DNA of 64,000 nt from Accumulibacter sp031732815 (lineage in GTDB: Bacteria; Pseudomonadota; Gammaproteobacteria; Burkholderiales; Rhodocyclaceae), in assembly GCF_031732815.1 (NCBI RefSeq), contig NZ_JAVMKF010000304.1, positions 1 through 64,000 on the forward strand. The letters are read 5' to 3'. A model generated the notes under the pieces. It made no database searches. It was given only the letters and a program-made list of their open reading frames with translations, and was not told where the DNA came from. Positions within the stretch are counted from its first letter, which is position 1, and each line of letters begins with the position of its first letter. Positions 25,600-34,389 of this stretch are shown in pieces. A program made the translations under genes and the position numbers.

Positions 25600-25628
25600 C
25601 GCCCTTTCTTCCCCCAGAATACAAGCAG
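25585..25628 (-). pseudogene. Fragment of the CorA-like gene 3' end
   Basis: About 40 bases matching 26878-26922 with a few differences (GKKGRR tail region on the minus strand, TTTCTTCCCCCAG on the plus strand). It abuts the rpn fragment at a shared GCGCAGC...GTGCG stretch. Confidence 0.7.
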
Positions 25629-25690
25629 CGAGAGGTGGTGCCTGAACGCCTATGACATGGTGAAAGACGTGAGCGAAGAGGGCGCGCGGC
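25629..25690 (+). pseudogene. Fragment of a second FGE-domain gene
   Basis: Reads W-C-L-N-A-Y-D-M-V-K-D-V-S-E-E-G-A-R-R on the plus strand. The intact gene has WCLNAYDTPKDVSEDGDARR at the same place. The differences show it came from a paralog, not a recent copy. It stops just before where the variable region would begin (VVRGGSW). Confidence 0.75.
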
Positions 25691-25742
25691 GGGCTCCTGC
25701 GACAGCCTCGGCGGCGTCGCCGGCAAGCGCGGCCGAAGGCGC

Positions 25743-26801
25743 TCAGCCACGCTCGTCGAACACCGCCTCCAGGCTCGCTGCGTCGAGCACGCGCCGCGCC
25801 CAGGTCTCCAGCCGCGCCGGTTCGGCGTCGGCCAGGCGGGTCTCGACCCAGGGCGGCAAAGCACCGAAACGGCAATTCAGCAACTGCCTGAGCAGCCGTG
25901 CCTGACCCTGCCCGATGCCTTGCTCGATGCCTTGCTCGATGCCTTGCTCGATGCCTCGTTCGATGCCTCGTTCGATGCCTTGCTCGATGCCTTGCTCGAT
26001 GCCTTGGCGAATCCACTTCTCTCTGGCCTGCTGTTCCCATTCCTCGGCTATCGTCAGCATCAGTTGTCCTCCATCGATGAAAGTTTGCGTCACGGCCTGG
26101 CGCAACTCGTCGCCAGTCAAGCGATCGACGCTCGCCGCCTGCGCCAGGTAGCGCAGCAGCGTGCGCACGTAGTCCAGCCCGCTCGAACTCTGCGCCAAGT
26201 CGCGCAGCAGCGCCAGGATTCCCGGCAGGCGCTGGCGCAACTCGTCGCGCAGGACGTATTTCAGCGTGAGCAGCGCAGTGTGCAGGACGACCGCGCCTTG
26301 CAGTTCGTCATCGCGGTACTGGCTCAGGTCGACCAGTTCGTACACACACGCCGGAACATACGCCTGCAATCCCGGCACGGCGTCCACCTCCTCGGCAAAC
26401 TGGCGGCTGATGCGCCAGCGCGTCGCGCCATGGTAGACGACAACCGGTAAGACCAGCGGCAGACGGCCCGAATTCCCTGCGTTCAACCACTGTTCCCAGA
26501 TGCGGACGCGGTAGCGCAAAAGGTCGAGGCTGATGCGTGGCTCGAGGTAGCTCTTGTGTTCGAACAGTACATGCACAAAGCTGACCCCGCCAGCGCATTG
26601 ATCGACCGCGTACAGCAGGTCGGCCGGGTGCAGCGCCAGATCGACATCGAGAAACGAGTCCCTGGCCGCGCGCAGAGTCTTCCAGTCGAGCGCTGCACTC
26701 GCCGCCACCGGCAGAAAACGCTGCAGAAATTCCGCTGCCACCTCGGTACGTCCGAACACCGCCTTGAAAAAGCGATCGTGCGGGCTGTGCAAAGCCGTCA
26801 T
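25743..26801 (-). CDS. Rpn-family recombination-promoting nuclease / putative transposase
   Basis: 352 residues. PD-(D/E)XK nuclease of the Rpn (YhgA-like, transposase_31) type: N-terminal PHDRFFKAVFGR, the acid motif DVDLALHPADLLY, then FVHVLFEHKSY (E-x-K of the nuclease core) and LLRYRVRIWEQWL. The helical C-terminal half contains an I-E-Q/R-G tetrapeptide repeated eight or nine times (about residues 264-297), encoded by 12-bp units. Rpn proteins cut DNA and promote RecA-independent recombination in E. coli; some act in phage defence. It lies convergent to the STAND-FGE gene and in series with the CorA-like gene. Confidence 0.88.
   Translation of the reverse strand: MTALHSPHDRFFKAVFGRTEVAAEFLQRFLPVAASAALDWKTLRAARDSFLDVDLALHPADLLYAVDQCAGGVSFVHVLFEHKSYLEPRISLDLLRYRVRIWEQWLNAGNSGRLPLVLPVVVYHGATRWRISRQFAEEVDAVPGLQAYVPACVYELVDLSQYRDDELQGAVVLHTALLTLKYVLRDELRQRLPGILALLRDLAQSSSGLDYVRTLLRYLAQAASVDRLTGDELRQAVTQTFIDGGQLMLTIAEEWEQQAREKWIRQGIEQGIEQGIERGIERGIEQGIEQGIEQGIGQGQARLLRQLLNCRFGALPPWVETRLADAEPARLETWARRVLDAASLEAVFDERG
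25914..26009 (-). repeat. 12-bp tandem repeat inside rpn (8 units)
   Basis: Eight in-frame copies of a 12-base unit (plus-strand GATGCCTTGCTC, with GATGCCTCGTTC in units 4 and 5 and a changed last unit). Each encodes four residues (I-E-Q-G or I-E-R-G), so gain or loss of units keeps the frame. Confidence 0.95.
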
Positions 26802-26873
26802 GCGTGCATGCTCCGTTCATCCGCTGCAGCTTCGATGCTAGCACGGCGCGCGCGACGCTGCCGGTTGGCGCGC

Positions 26874-28547
26874 TCAGCGCAGCGTGCGGCGCCCTTTCTT
26901 CCCCCAGACGGCAAGCAGTGAGGCCAGCTTTTGGCGCTGCGTCAGGCGTTCGTCGGAAAGCGCTTCGAGGAAGTCGGACAGCGCCTTCGATTTGACGACG
27001 GCGAAGCCGGTGAGCAGAGCCGAGGGGATGGCGACGGCGGTGAAGAAGACGATCTTTTCGAGCAAGGACGAGGCGGCAGCGTCGATCAGGTTGATTCCCA
27101 GGAAACCGGTGGTGATCGTTGCGACCAGTCCGGCGGTGGTGACGACGGTCAGGCGGACGACGGTATTGGCTTGTCGGCGCAGGCTGTCGCTGTCGAGGTA
27201 CTGGCTCATGTCCTGGATTTCTTCGCGCAGTTCGCGGTAGAGCTGCTCGCTGCCCAGATGGTCGCGCGTCATCGTGAAAATGGCGCGCGCCTGCGCCTGG
27301 TCGGAGATCTCGGTAAACCAGTAGCGATGCGTGAAACGCAGGAAGACTTCGAGGATTTGGCGAATCGCCCGCTTGAAGCGCTTGACCGACTCGGCGTTGC
27401 CGATCTGCAGCCGGTTGAGTTCGCTGACCAGACGGTCGGAGAGCATCAGCAGCGCCGCCTTGTGGAAGTGCGGGATGAGCGCGAGCAGGAAGAACTGGTG
27501 GCGAAACTGGCCGAGCAGGCCGTTCTCGCTGCCGGTGAAGTAGGCGTCGCGCGCGCTGCCGACCATGACGAAGGCGTGCCCGCAGGAGAGCAGCCGGGTA
27601 CCCGGTTCGGCCGCTTGCGGGTGCCAGTAGCGATCGTGGCAGTACCGCGCTTCGAAGCCGGCGAGATGCTGGTCCGAATAGGGCAGCGAGCCTTTGCGGC
27701 CAGGCCCGGCGACGAATACCAGACGAGCGAAATCGCCCCGGCTGAGGCTTGCCGGGTCGTCGAGCGCCAGGTAGGCGAGCAGCGGCATGCGGTGGTATTC
27801 GATCTGCCGGTAACGGACCGGGCCCGCTTCGTCGGAGTGGTGAAAGACCAGAGGCCGGAGAAGGAATTCCCAGTGCGCGGCGATGCACGGAGCGCGGAAG
27901 CGGCTGACGAAAGCGAGGTATTTCTGCCGTTCCTCGTAGTCGGAAACGGCAAGCACACGCCCGTCGGCGGCGATCCATTCGCTGCGCCGCAGGCAATGGC
28001 CGCGGCTCCCATCTTCGTCCCAGTACGGCGGATAGGCGCGCCCGAAGCGGAAAAGCGTGTCCTGCACGCGCGCCAGGCCGAGATCGTCGGCGGCGATTTC
28101 GAGCGCCAGGATGACGACGTCGATGTCGTAGAAGAAATAGAGGTCGAGATGGACGACGGTGAAATCGAGCGGCTGTTCGCTGTCCTTGAAGCTCATGCGC
28201 GCGAACGCGATGTCGTAGCGGCGAAAGACACGGATCGGCGACTCGCCGGCGCGCCGGTCGCCCGCCTCGCCGCCGCTTTCGCCATACAGGAAGCGCTGGA
28301 CGTAGGGCAGGAAGGTGACGAATTCGCTGTAGTGGCGTTGCTGAAACGCCTGCGCGTCGCCGGAAAATTCGTCGAGCAACTCGCGCCAGGGATTGTCGGG
28401 GCCGCCTGCGAGCAGCAGCTCGTAGGGCTCGGTGAACGGTGCGTCGTCGGCGAGCGGCATCAGTTGCAGCGGCCAGAGCAGGATCTGGCGGAAGTGTCGC
28501 ACGCGCTGCTCGGCCTCGGGCTGTGCGGGGGCGCTACTCAGTTCCAT
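26874..28547 (-). CDS. CorA-like inner-membrane protein with large cytoplasmic domain
   Basis: 557 residues from ATG 28547, which has AGGAGGAG upstream. A long soluble N-terminal region (about 1-470) I cannot assign, then a coiled helical stretch (RAIRQILEVFLRF...LREEIQDMSQYLDS) and two C-terminal transmembrane helices around TTGFLGINLID and FFTAVAIPSALLTGF. A helix ending in G-x-N before the second helix is the CorA (GMN) layout, but the motif here is GIN, so transport of Mg2+ is doubtful. The start faces mutL divergently across 130 bases. Its 3' end was copied into the mosaic spacer near 25.6 kb. Confidence 0.7.
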   Translation of the reverse strand: MELSSAPAQPEAEQRVRHFRQILLWPLQLMPLADDAPFTEPYELLLAGGPDNPWRELLDEFSGDAQAFQQRHYSEFVTFLPYVQRFLYGESGGEAGDRRAGESPIRVFRRYDIAFARMSFKDSEQPLDFTVVHLDLYFFYDIDVVILALEIAADDLGLARVQDTLFRFGRAYPPYWDEDGSRGHCLRRSEWIAADGRVLAVSDYEERQKYLAFVSRFRAPCIAAHWEFLLRPLVFHHSDEAGPVRYRQIEYHRMPLLAYLALDDPASLSRGDFARLVFVAGPGRKGSLPYSDQHLAGFEARYCHDRYWHPQAAEPGTRLLSCGHAFVMVGSARDAYFTGSENGLLGQFRHQFFLLALIPHFHKAALLMLSDRLVSELNRLQIGNAESVKRFKRAIRQILEVFLRFTHRYWFTEISDQAQARAIFTMTRDHLGSEQLYRELREEIQDMSQYLDSDSLRRQANTVVRLTVVTTAGLVATITTGFLGINLIDAAASSLLEKIVFFTAVAIPSALLTGFAVVKSKALSDFLEALSDERLTQRQKLASLLAVWGKKGRRTLR

Positions 28548-28667
28548 CGACTTCTCCTCCTGAGCGAGATGCCGCCGGACGGGTTCCCGGCGAACCGACT
28601 TCGCGCCGCGCATTGTATCGCCGGCAGCCCGGCACGCGGACCGACGGCGCGTCTGTGGCCCTGCCGG

Positions 28668-28673
28668 TATAAT
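28668..28673 (+). promoter_or_regulatory. TATAAT element directly before mutL
   Basis: Perfect -10 hexamer ending six bases before the mutL ATG. Transcription from it would begin at the start codon. There is no Shine-Dalgarno before this ATG, in line with a leaderless transcript. Confidence 0.45.
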
Positions 28674-28679
28674 CCGCGC

Positions 28680-30614
28680 ATGCCCGCCGCACCCCGCATT
28701 CATCTGCTGCCCGAGCTGCTGATCAGCCAGATCGCCGCCGGCGAGGTCGTCGAACGGCCTGCTTCGGTGCTCAAGGAACTGCTCGAGAACGCGCTCGATG
28801 CCGGCAGTTCGGCGATCCGCATCGAGCTCGAGGAAGGCGGCGTCAAGCTGATCCGGGTCAGTGACGACGGCTGCGGAATCGCGCGCGACGAGCTGACGCT
28901 GGCGCTCACTCGACACGCAACGTCGAAAATTGCTTCGTTGGACGACCTCGAACGCGTCGCCACACTCGGTTTTCGCGGCGAGGCGCTAGCCTCGGTAGCG
29001 GCCGTTGCGCACCTGACGCTGACCAGCCGGTCAAGCGGCGAGCGCGACGCCGGCGGGCACGCCTGGCGGCTCGCCGGCCAGCCCGGCGCGGCGCTCGAAC
29101 CAGCGGCGCTGGCCGCCGGGACGGTCGTCGAAATGCGCGACCTGTATTACAACACGCCGGCACGGCGCAAGTTCCTCAAGTCGGACAACACCGAATTCGC
29201 GCACTGCGCGGAAATCGTCCGGCGCACCGCGCTGGCGCATCCGGCGGTCGCTTTCACGCTGACGCACAACGGCCGGCAAAGTTTCCGGCTCACCGCCGGC
29301 GAGGCGCGCGAGCGTGTCGGCGCCATCCTCGGCGACGACTTTCTCGCCGAATCGCGTTCCGTCGACGTCGCCGGCGCCAGCCTGCGCGTCGCCGGCCACT
29401 GTGCCCTGCCCGCCTATTCGCGGGCCCGCGCCGACGCACAGTATTGTTACGTCAACGGCCGCTTCGTGCGCGACAAGCTGCTCGCGCACGCCGTGCGCGA
29501 AGCCTACCAGGACCTGCTGCACGGTAGCCGCTACCCAGCTTACTGCCTGTTCATCGAAGTCGACCCGGCGACCGTCGACGTCAACGTCCACCCGCAGAAA
29601 ACCGAGGTCCGCTTCCGCGATCCGCGCAGCGTCCATCAACTGGTCTATCACGCGGTACAGCGCGTCCTCGCCAGCCCCTTGGCCGATGGCGGAGGCGCTG
29701 CGCGCGCGCTGGCGACCCCTGGCGCGCCAGACGCTTCCTCGGCCGCCACGTCGGATTCGTCGGCTGCTCGCGCAAACCCGGTCCTCGGGGCGTCAGCCGG
29801 CGTTTTCGGCACCCGCTTCGGCAGCGCTTTCGGTGGTCCGTTCAAGCCGCTGCCCGAGCGCGCCGCGAGTCTGCCATTTGCCGGGCGTTCTGCCGCCTCG
29901 AGCAGCCAGCGACCGACCTTCAGCACACCGCCGGTCGCCGCCGAACCCCCGCTGGCGGCCGATTACGCGGCCTTCGCCCGCGCGCCGGCCGATGCGACGA
30001 ACGGCGACGGCGCGCCGGAACTGGCGGCGACGCCGCTTCTCGGCTACGCGCTGGGCCAGTTGCACGGCGTCTATATCCTGGCTCAGAACAGCCAGGGGCT
30101 GGTCGTCGTCGACCTGCACGCGGCGCACGAGCGCATCCTCTACGAGAAGCTGAAACAGGCGCTGGACGGGCAGAAGCTGGCGACCCAGGCGCTGCTGATT
30201 CCAGCGGTGATTCACCTCGAACCACTTGATCTGGCGGCAGCCGACGAGAACGCCGAGACGCTACGCGAGCTGGGTTTCGATCTGGCGGTGGTCGGACCAC
30301 GCCAGCTTGCCGTCCGCAGTCTGCCCACGCTGCTCGTCGGCGCCGATCCCGCGCCGCTGGTGCGCACCTTGCTCGGCGAACTGCGCACGCACGGCGTGAC
30401 GCAACTGATGACGACGCGGCGTAACGAGTTTCTCGCCGAACTGGCCTGCCACGGCGCCGTGCGTGCCCGGCGCCAGCTTGCACCGGCCGAAATGAACGCC
30501 CTGCTGCGCCAGATGGAAGCCACCGAGCGCGCCGGCCATTGCAATCACGGCCGCCCGACATGGATGCAACTGACGCTGGCCGATCTCGACCGCCAATTCC
30601 TGCGCGGCCGATGA
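28680..30614 (+). CDS. mutL: MutL, DNA mismatch repair protein
   Basis: 644 residues from ATG 28680. N-terminal GHKL ATPase: ELLENALDAG (motif I, Glu/Asn), DDGCGI, and GFRGEALASV. A transducer domain follows to about residue 330, then a Ser/Ala/Pro linker (about 335-435) and a C-terminal dimerisation domain. The latter has DLHAAHERILYE, close to the metal-binding endonuclease motif DQHA-x2-E-x4-E with Leu for Gln, and CNHGRPT near the end, so it may be a nicking MutL. It couples MutS recognition to strand removal. The stop overlaps the miaA start (ATGA), the usual mutL-miaA pairing. Confidence 0.95.
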   Translation: MPAAPRIHLLPELLISQIAAGEVVERPASVLKELLENALDAGSSAIRIELEEGGVKLIRVSDDGCGIARDELTLALTRHATSKIASLDDLERVATLGFRGEALASVAAVAHLTLTSRSSGERDAGGHAWRLAGQPGAALEPAALAAGTVVEMRDLYYNTPARRKFLKSDNTEFAHCAEIVRRTALAHPAVAFTLTHNGRQSFRLTAGEARERVGAILGDDFLAESRSVDVAGASLRVAGHCALPAYSRARADAQYCYVNGRFVRDKLLAHAVREAYQDLLHGSRYPAYCLFIEVDPATVDVNVHPQKTEVRFRDPRSVHQLVYHAVQRVLASPLADGGGAARALATPGAPDASSAATSDSSAARANPVLGASAGVFGTRFGSAFGGPFKPLPERAASLPFAGRSAASSSQRPTFSTPPVAAEPPLAADYAAFARAPADATNGDGAPELAATPLLGYALGQLHGVYILAQNSQGLVVVDLHAAHERILYEKLKQALDGQKLATQALLIPAVIHLEPLDLAAADENAETLRELGFDLAVVGPRQLAVRSLPTLLVGADPAPLVRTLLGELRTHGVTQLMTTRRNEFLAELACHGAVRARRQLAPAEMNALLRQMEATERAGHCNHGRPTWMQLTLADLDRQFLRGR

Positions 30615-31567
30615 ACGCGGGCGCGCCGCCTGCTCCGGCGCTGCCGCCGGCGATCCTGCTGATGGGGCCGACCGCCGCCGGAAAGACCGCGGTCGCGCTC
30701 GAGCTTGCCCGCCGCTTTCCGGTCGAGCTGATCAGCGTCGATTCGGCGCAGGTCTTCCGTGACATGGTGATCGGCACGGCGAAGCCCGACGCGGCAACGC
30801 TGGCCGCTTTTCCACATCGCCTGATCGACCTGATCAGCCCGGAAGAAGCGTATTCGGCGGCGCGCTTCCGGCGCGATGCGATCGCGGCGATGGACGAAAT
30901 CAGCCAGGCCGGACGCGTGCCGCTGCTCGTCGGCGGAACGATGCTGTACTTCAAGGCGCTGCTCGACGGCCTCGCCGAACTCCCGGCGGCCGACGCCGCG
31001 CTGCGCGCAGCGCTCGATCTGAAGGCCGCGGCGCACGGTTGGCCGGCGCTGCACGCCGAGCTTGCCGCGGTCGACCCGGCCACCGCCGCACGCCTGCCGA
31101 CTACCGACGCGCAGCGCATTCAACGCGCGCTCGAAGTCTTCCAGCTCACCGGACGCCCGCTATCTGCGCTGCTCGCGAGGCGCGAACGGCCACCGCCGAC
31201 GCACCAGTGTCTCGCCGTCGGTCTGCTCCCGAGCGCGCGCAGCGACTTGCATCAACGCATCGCCGAGCGCTTCGACGGCATGCTGGCGGCGGGTCTGGAA
31301 AGCGAAGTCGAACGTCTGCGCAGCACCTATCGACTGCACGGCGAGCTGCCGGCGATGCGCTGCGTCGGCTACCGACAGGTCTGGGAGGTCATCGAGGGGA
31401 AAGCGCCACGCGATGAACTGCGCGAGCGCGGGATCTACGCCACGCGCCAACTGGCCAAGCGCCAGATCACCTGGCTGGCCAATACGCTGCGGCCACAGGT
31501 CGTCGATTGCCTGGCGAGAGATCTGCCGGCGCGCGTCATGCGGCTGGTCGCGCCACTCTTCGGCTGA
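30611..31567 (+). CDS. miaA: MiaA, tRNA dimethylallyltransferase
   Basis: 318 residues. P-loop LLMGPTAAGKTAVA, substrate loop ISVDSAQVFRDM, GTAKPD and LVGGTMLYFKALLDGL, followed by TTDAQRIQRALEV and the late MRCVGYRQVWE. Transfers a dimethylallyl group to A37 of tRNAs that read U-starting codons. The ATG overlaps the mutL stop. Normal length for the family. Confidence 0.96.
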   Translation: MNAGAPPAPALPPAILLMGPTAAGKTAVALELARRFPVELISVDSAQVFRDMVIGTAKPDAATLAAFPHRLIDLISPEEAYSAARFRRDAIAAMDEISQAGRVPLLVGGTMLYFKALLDGLAELPAADAALRAALDLKAAAHGWPALHAELAAVDPATAARLPTTDAQRIQRALEVFQLTGRPLSALLARRERPPPTHQCLAVGLLPSARSDLHQRIAERFDGMLAAGLESEVERLRSTYRLHGELPAMRCVGYRQVWEVIEGKAPRDELRERGIYATRQLAKRQITWLANTLRPQVVDCLARDLPARVMRLVAPLFG

Positions 31568-31738
31568 GCCGCGGACCGGCATTGCTCCGGCGCGCGTTCC
31601 GTCCAGGCGGCATGAGACGGTGAGCGGCCATTCTTTCTGGTAGAATCCGGCGCTCGATGCTGTTTCCGGCCGAACGACGGCAGGCAAGACGCGCCATTGA
31701 GACCACTGCGGTGCGCCGCGTTACGACTTCACCAGGAC
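31568..31738. other. Intergenic between miaA and the DUF3579 gene
   Basis: About 170 bases without a gene. TAGAAT at 31640-31645 could be a -10 element for the downstream gene. No terminator is obvious after miaA. Confidence 0.4.
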
Positions 31739-32035
31739 ATGACCACTACAACGCACTCCTCGTTCATCATCGTCGGTGTGACGACTTCCGGCAAGCGGTT
31801 CCGGCCCAGCGACTGGGCCGAGAGACTCTGTGGCGTTCTCTCGGCTTTTGGCGCCGAAAAGAGAATGCGTTATTCGCCTTACGTCGGGCCGCGCAACCAC
31901 AAGGGTGAGAAGGCGGTTTTCGTCGATGGGCGCTTGTACGAGATCGAACCGATGGCCTATCGCTTCGTCCTGCATTTCGCCCAGGACAACGACCTGCAAC
32001 TCATCCAGGACGCAGCGGCAGCCGTCCCGGCCTAG
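31739..32035 (+). CDS. DUF3579 family small protein
   Basis: 98 residues: SFIIVGVTTSGKRFRPSDWAE at the N-terminus, then RYSPYVGP...KAVFVDGRLY and a C-terminal MAYRFVLHFAQDNDLQL. This is the pattern of DUF3579 proteins found across betaproteobacteria. No signal peptide. Function unknown. It is read alone, convergent with the murA operon. Confidence 0.8.
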   Translation: MTTTTHSSFIIVGVTTSGKRFRPSDWAERLCGVLSAFGAEKRMRYSPYVGPRNHKGEKAVFVDGRLYEIEPMAYRFVLHFAQDNDLQLIQDAAAAVPA

Positions 32036-32062
32036 AACGACAAGGCCGGCAGCCGCCAGACT

Positions 32063-32096
32063 AACGCCCCGCCGGCGCAGCGCAGCGGCGGCGTTT
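32063..32096 (+). terminator. Possible terminator between DUF3579 and murA
   Basis: Stem AACGCC(CC)GCCG / CGGCGGCGTT with a GC-rich loop and only three T afterwards. Placed between convergent genes. Confidence 0.4.
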
Positions 32097-32126
32097 CAAT
32101 TCGCCGTCCACTCGCGGCGCCACCGT

Positions 32127-33384
<1,258 letters not shown>

Positions 33385-33392
<8 letters not shown>

Positions 33393-33630
33393 TCAAGGCG
33401 CTCCACTCCTCGGGCGTGCGCGTGGTCATCGACAGTGCGTGCAGTTCGCCACTGTCGAAATGCGCGCGCAGCACCTGGTTGACCTGCTGCTGCCGTTGCA
33501 CGCGGCTCTTGCCGGCGAAATCCGCACTGACGATCAGGGCGGCGAAATGCTGGCCGTCACCGGTCACCTGCAGATGCTCGCAAGGCAGCGCTTCGGCGAT
33601 GATGGCGTGGATGGTTTCGGGAAGCATCAT
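33385..33630 (-). CDS. ibaG: BolA/IbaG-family protein
   Basis: 81 residues. BolA fold with the expected E-H-L-Q-V-TGDGQHF strand-turn and the FAGKSRVQRQQQVNQVL helix that carries the conserved RxxxH-like region. The type next to murA and the mla genes is IbaG (YrbA). Thought to work with monothiol glutaredoxins in Fe-S handling and acid or envelope stress. It overlaps murA by 8 bases and follows the permease gene closely. Confidence 0.9.
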
Positions 33631-33633
33631 GTT

Positions 33634-34389
33634 TCAGGACCTCAGTTTGTAACCACTTCTGAGCAACGCCAGCGTTGCCGCGGAGACCAGCAGAAAACTG
33701 GTGAGAACGACTGCCAGACTGACTTCGGGCGGCACGTCGGAAACGCCGAAAAAGCCGTAGCGGAAACCGTCGATCATGTAGAACACCGGATTGAAGCGCG
33801 AAACGTTCTGCCAGAAGGCGGGCAGCGAGTGTATCGAATAGAAGACGCCCGAGAGCATCGTCAGCGGCATGATCAGGAAGTTCTGGAAAGCCGCCAGTTG
33901 ATCGAACTTGTCGGCCCAGATTCCGGCGACCATTCCCAGCGCTCCCATGATGCCGCCACCGAGAACGACGAAGACGAGAATCCATAAGGGCGAGGCGAAA
34001 TCGGGAACGGCAAACCATAGGGTCACCAGGAGAACGCCGATGCCGACCAGCAGGCCGCGCAGGATGGCGGCGACGACGTAGGCAAGGAAGAATTCGCCAT
34101 AGGAAATCGGCGGCAACAGAACGAACACGACGCTGCCGGTGACCTTCGACTGGATCAGACTCGATGAGGTGTTGGCAAAGGCGTTCTGCAGCGCCGACAT
34201 CATGACCAGACCGGGAATCAGGAAAGCCGTGTAGGGTACGCCGTGAACCTCGACGTGCCGGTCGAGGACATGCGAAAAAATCAGCAGGTAGAGCAAAGCG
34301 GTGAGCACCGGCGCGGCAACGGTCTGGAAACTGACTTTCCAGAAGCGCAAGACCTCCTTGTAGAGCAGTGTGCGGAAACCGATCATCAT
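33634..34389 (-). CDS. ABC-2 type exporter permease (YadH-like)
   Basis: 251 residues with six predicted transmembrane helices. ABC-2 features: MIGFRTLLYKEVLRFWK at the N-terminus, LIPGLVMMSALQNAFANTSS, and the late PLTMLSGVFYSIHSLP. Pairs with the ATPase gene whose stop it overlaps by four bases (34386-34389). The substrate is not known; in related genomes the pair sits in the mla-ibaG-murA operon, as here. Confidence 0.88.
   Translation of the reverse strand: MMIGFRTLLYKEVLRFWKVSFQTVAAPVLTALLYLLIFSHVLDRHVEVHGVPYTAFLIPGLVMMSALQNAFANTSSSLIQSKVTGSVVFVLLPPISYGEFFLAYVVAAILRGLLVGIGVLLVTLWFAVPDFASPLWILVFVVLGGGIMGALGMVAGIWADKFDQLAAFQNFLIMPLTMLSGVFYSIHSLPAFWQNVSRFNPVFYMIDGFRYGFFGVSDVPPEVSLAVVLTSFLLVSAATLALLRSGYKLRS

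Larger units (their letters stand above)
25217..25742. other. Mosaic spacer with duplicated gene fragments and assembly gap
   Basis: This stretch has no intact gene. In order it holds the hairpins, a copy of the rpn 3' end (25372-25426), 100 N, an internal rpn fragment (25527 to about 25599), the last codons of the CorA-like gene (about 25585-25628), an FGE-gene fragment (about 25629-25690) and a short unique join before the full rpn gene. Confidence 0.8.

Noticed and set aside
25914..26009. CRISPR-like array
   Set aside because: The units are contiguous 12-base repeats without spacers and lie in frame within rpn.
25138..26040. Minus-strand frame reading through the N run
   Set aside because: It depends on the placeholder length being a multiple of three and mixes out-of-frame pieces; it is an artefact of the gap.
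22418..28547. DGR reverse transcriptase or template repeat in the island
   Set aside because: I looked for RT motifs and for an A-rich near-copy of 25073-25171 on both strands and found none outside the gap.
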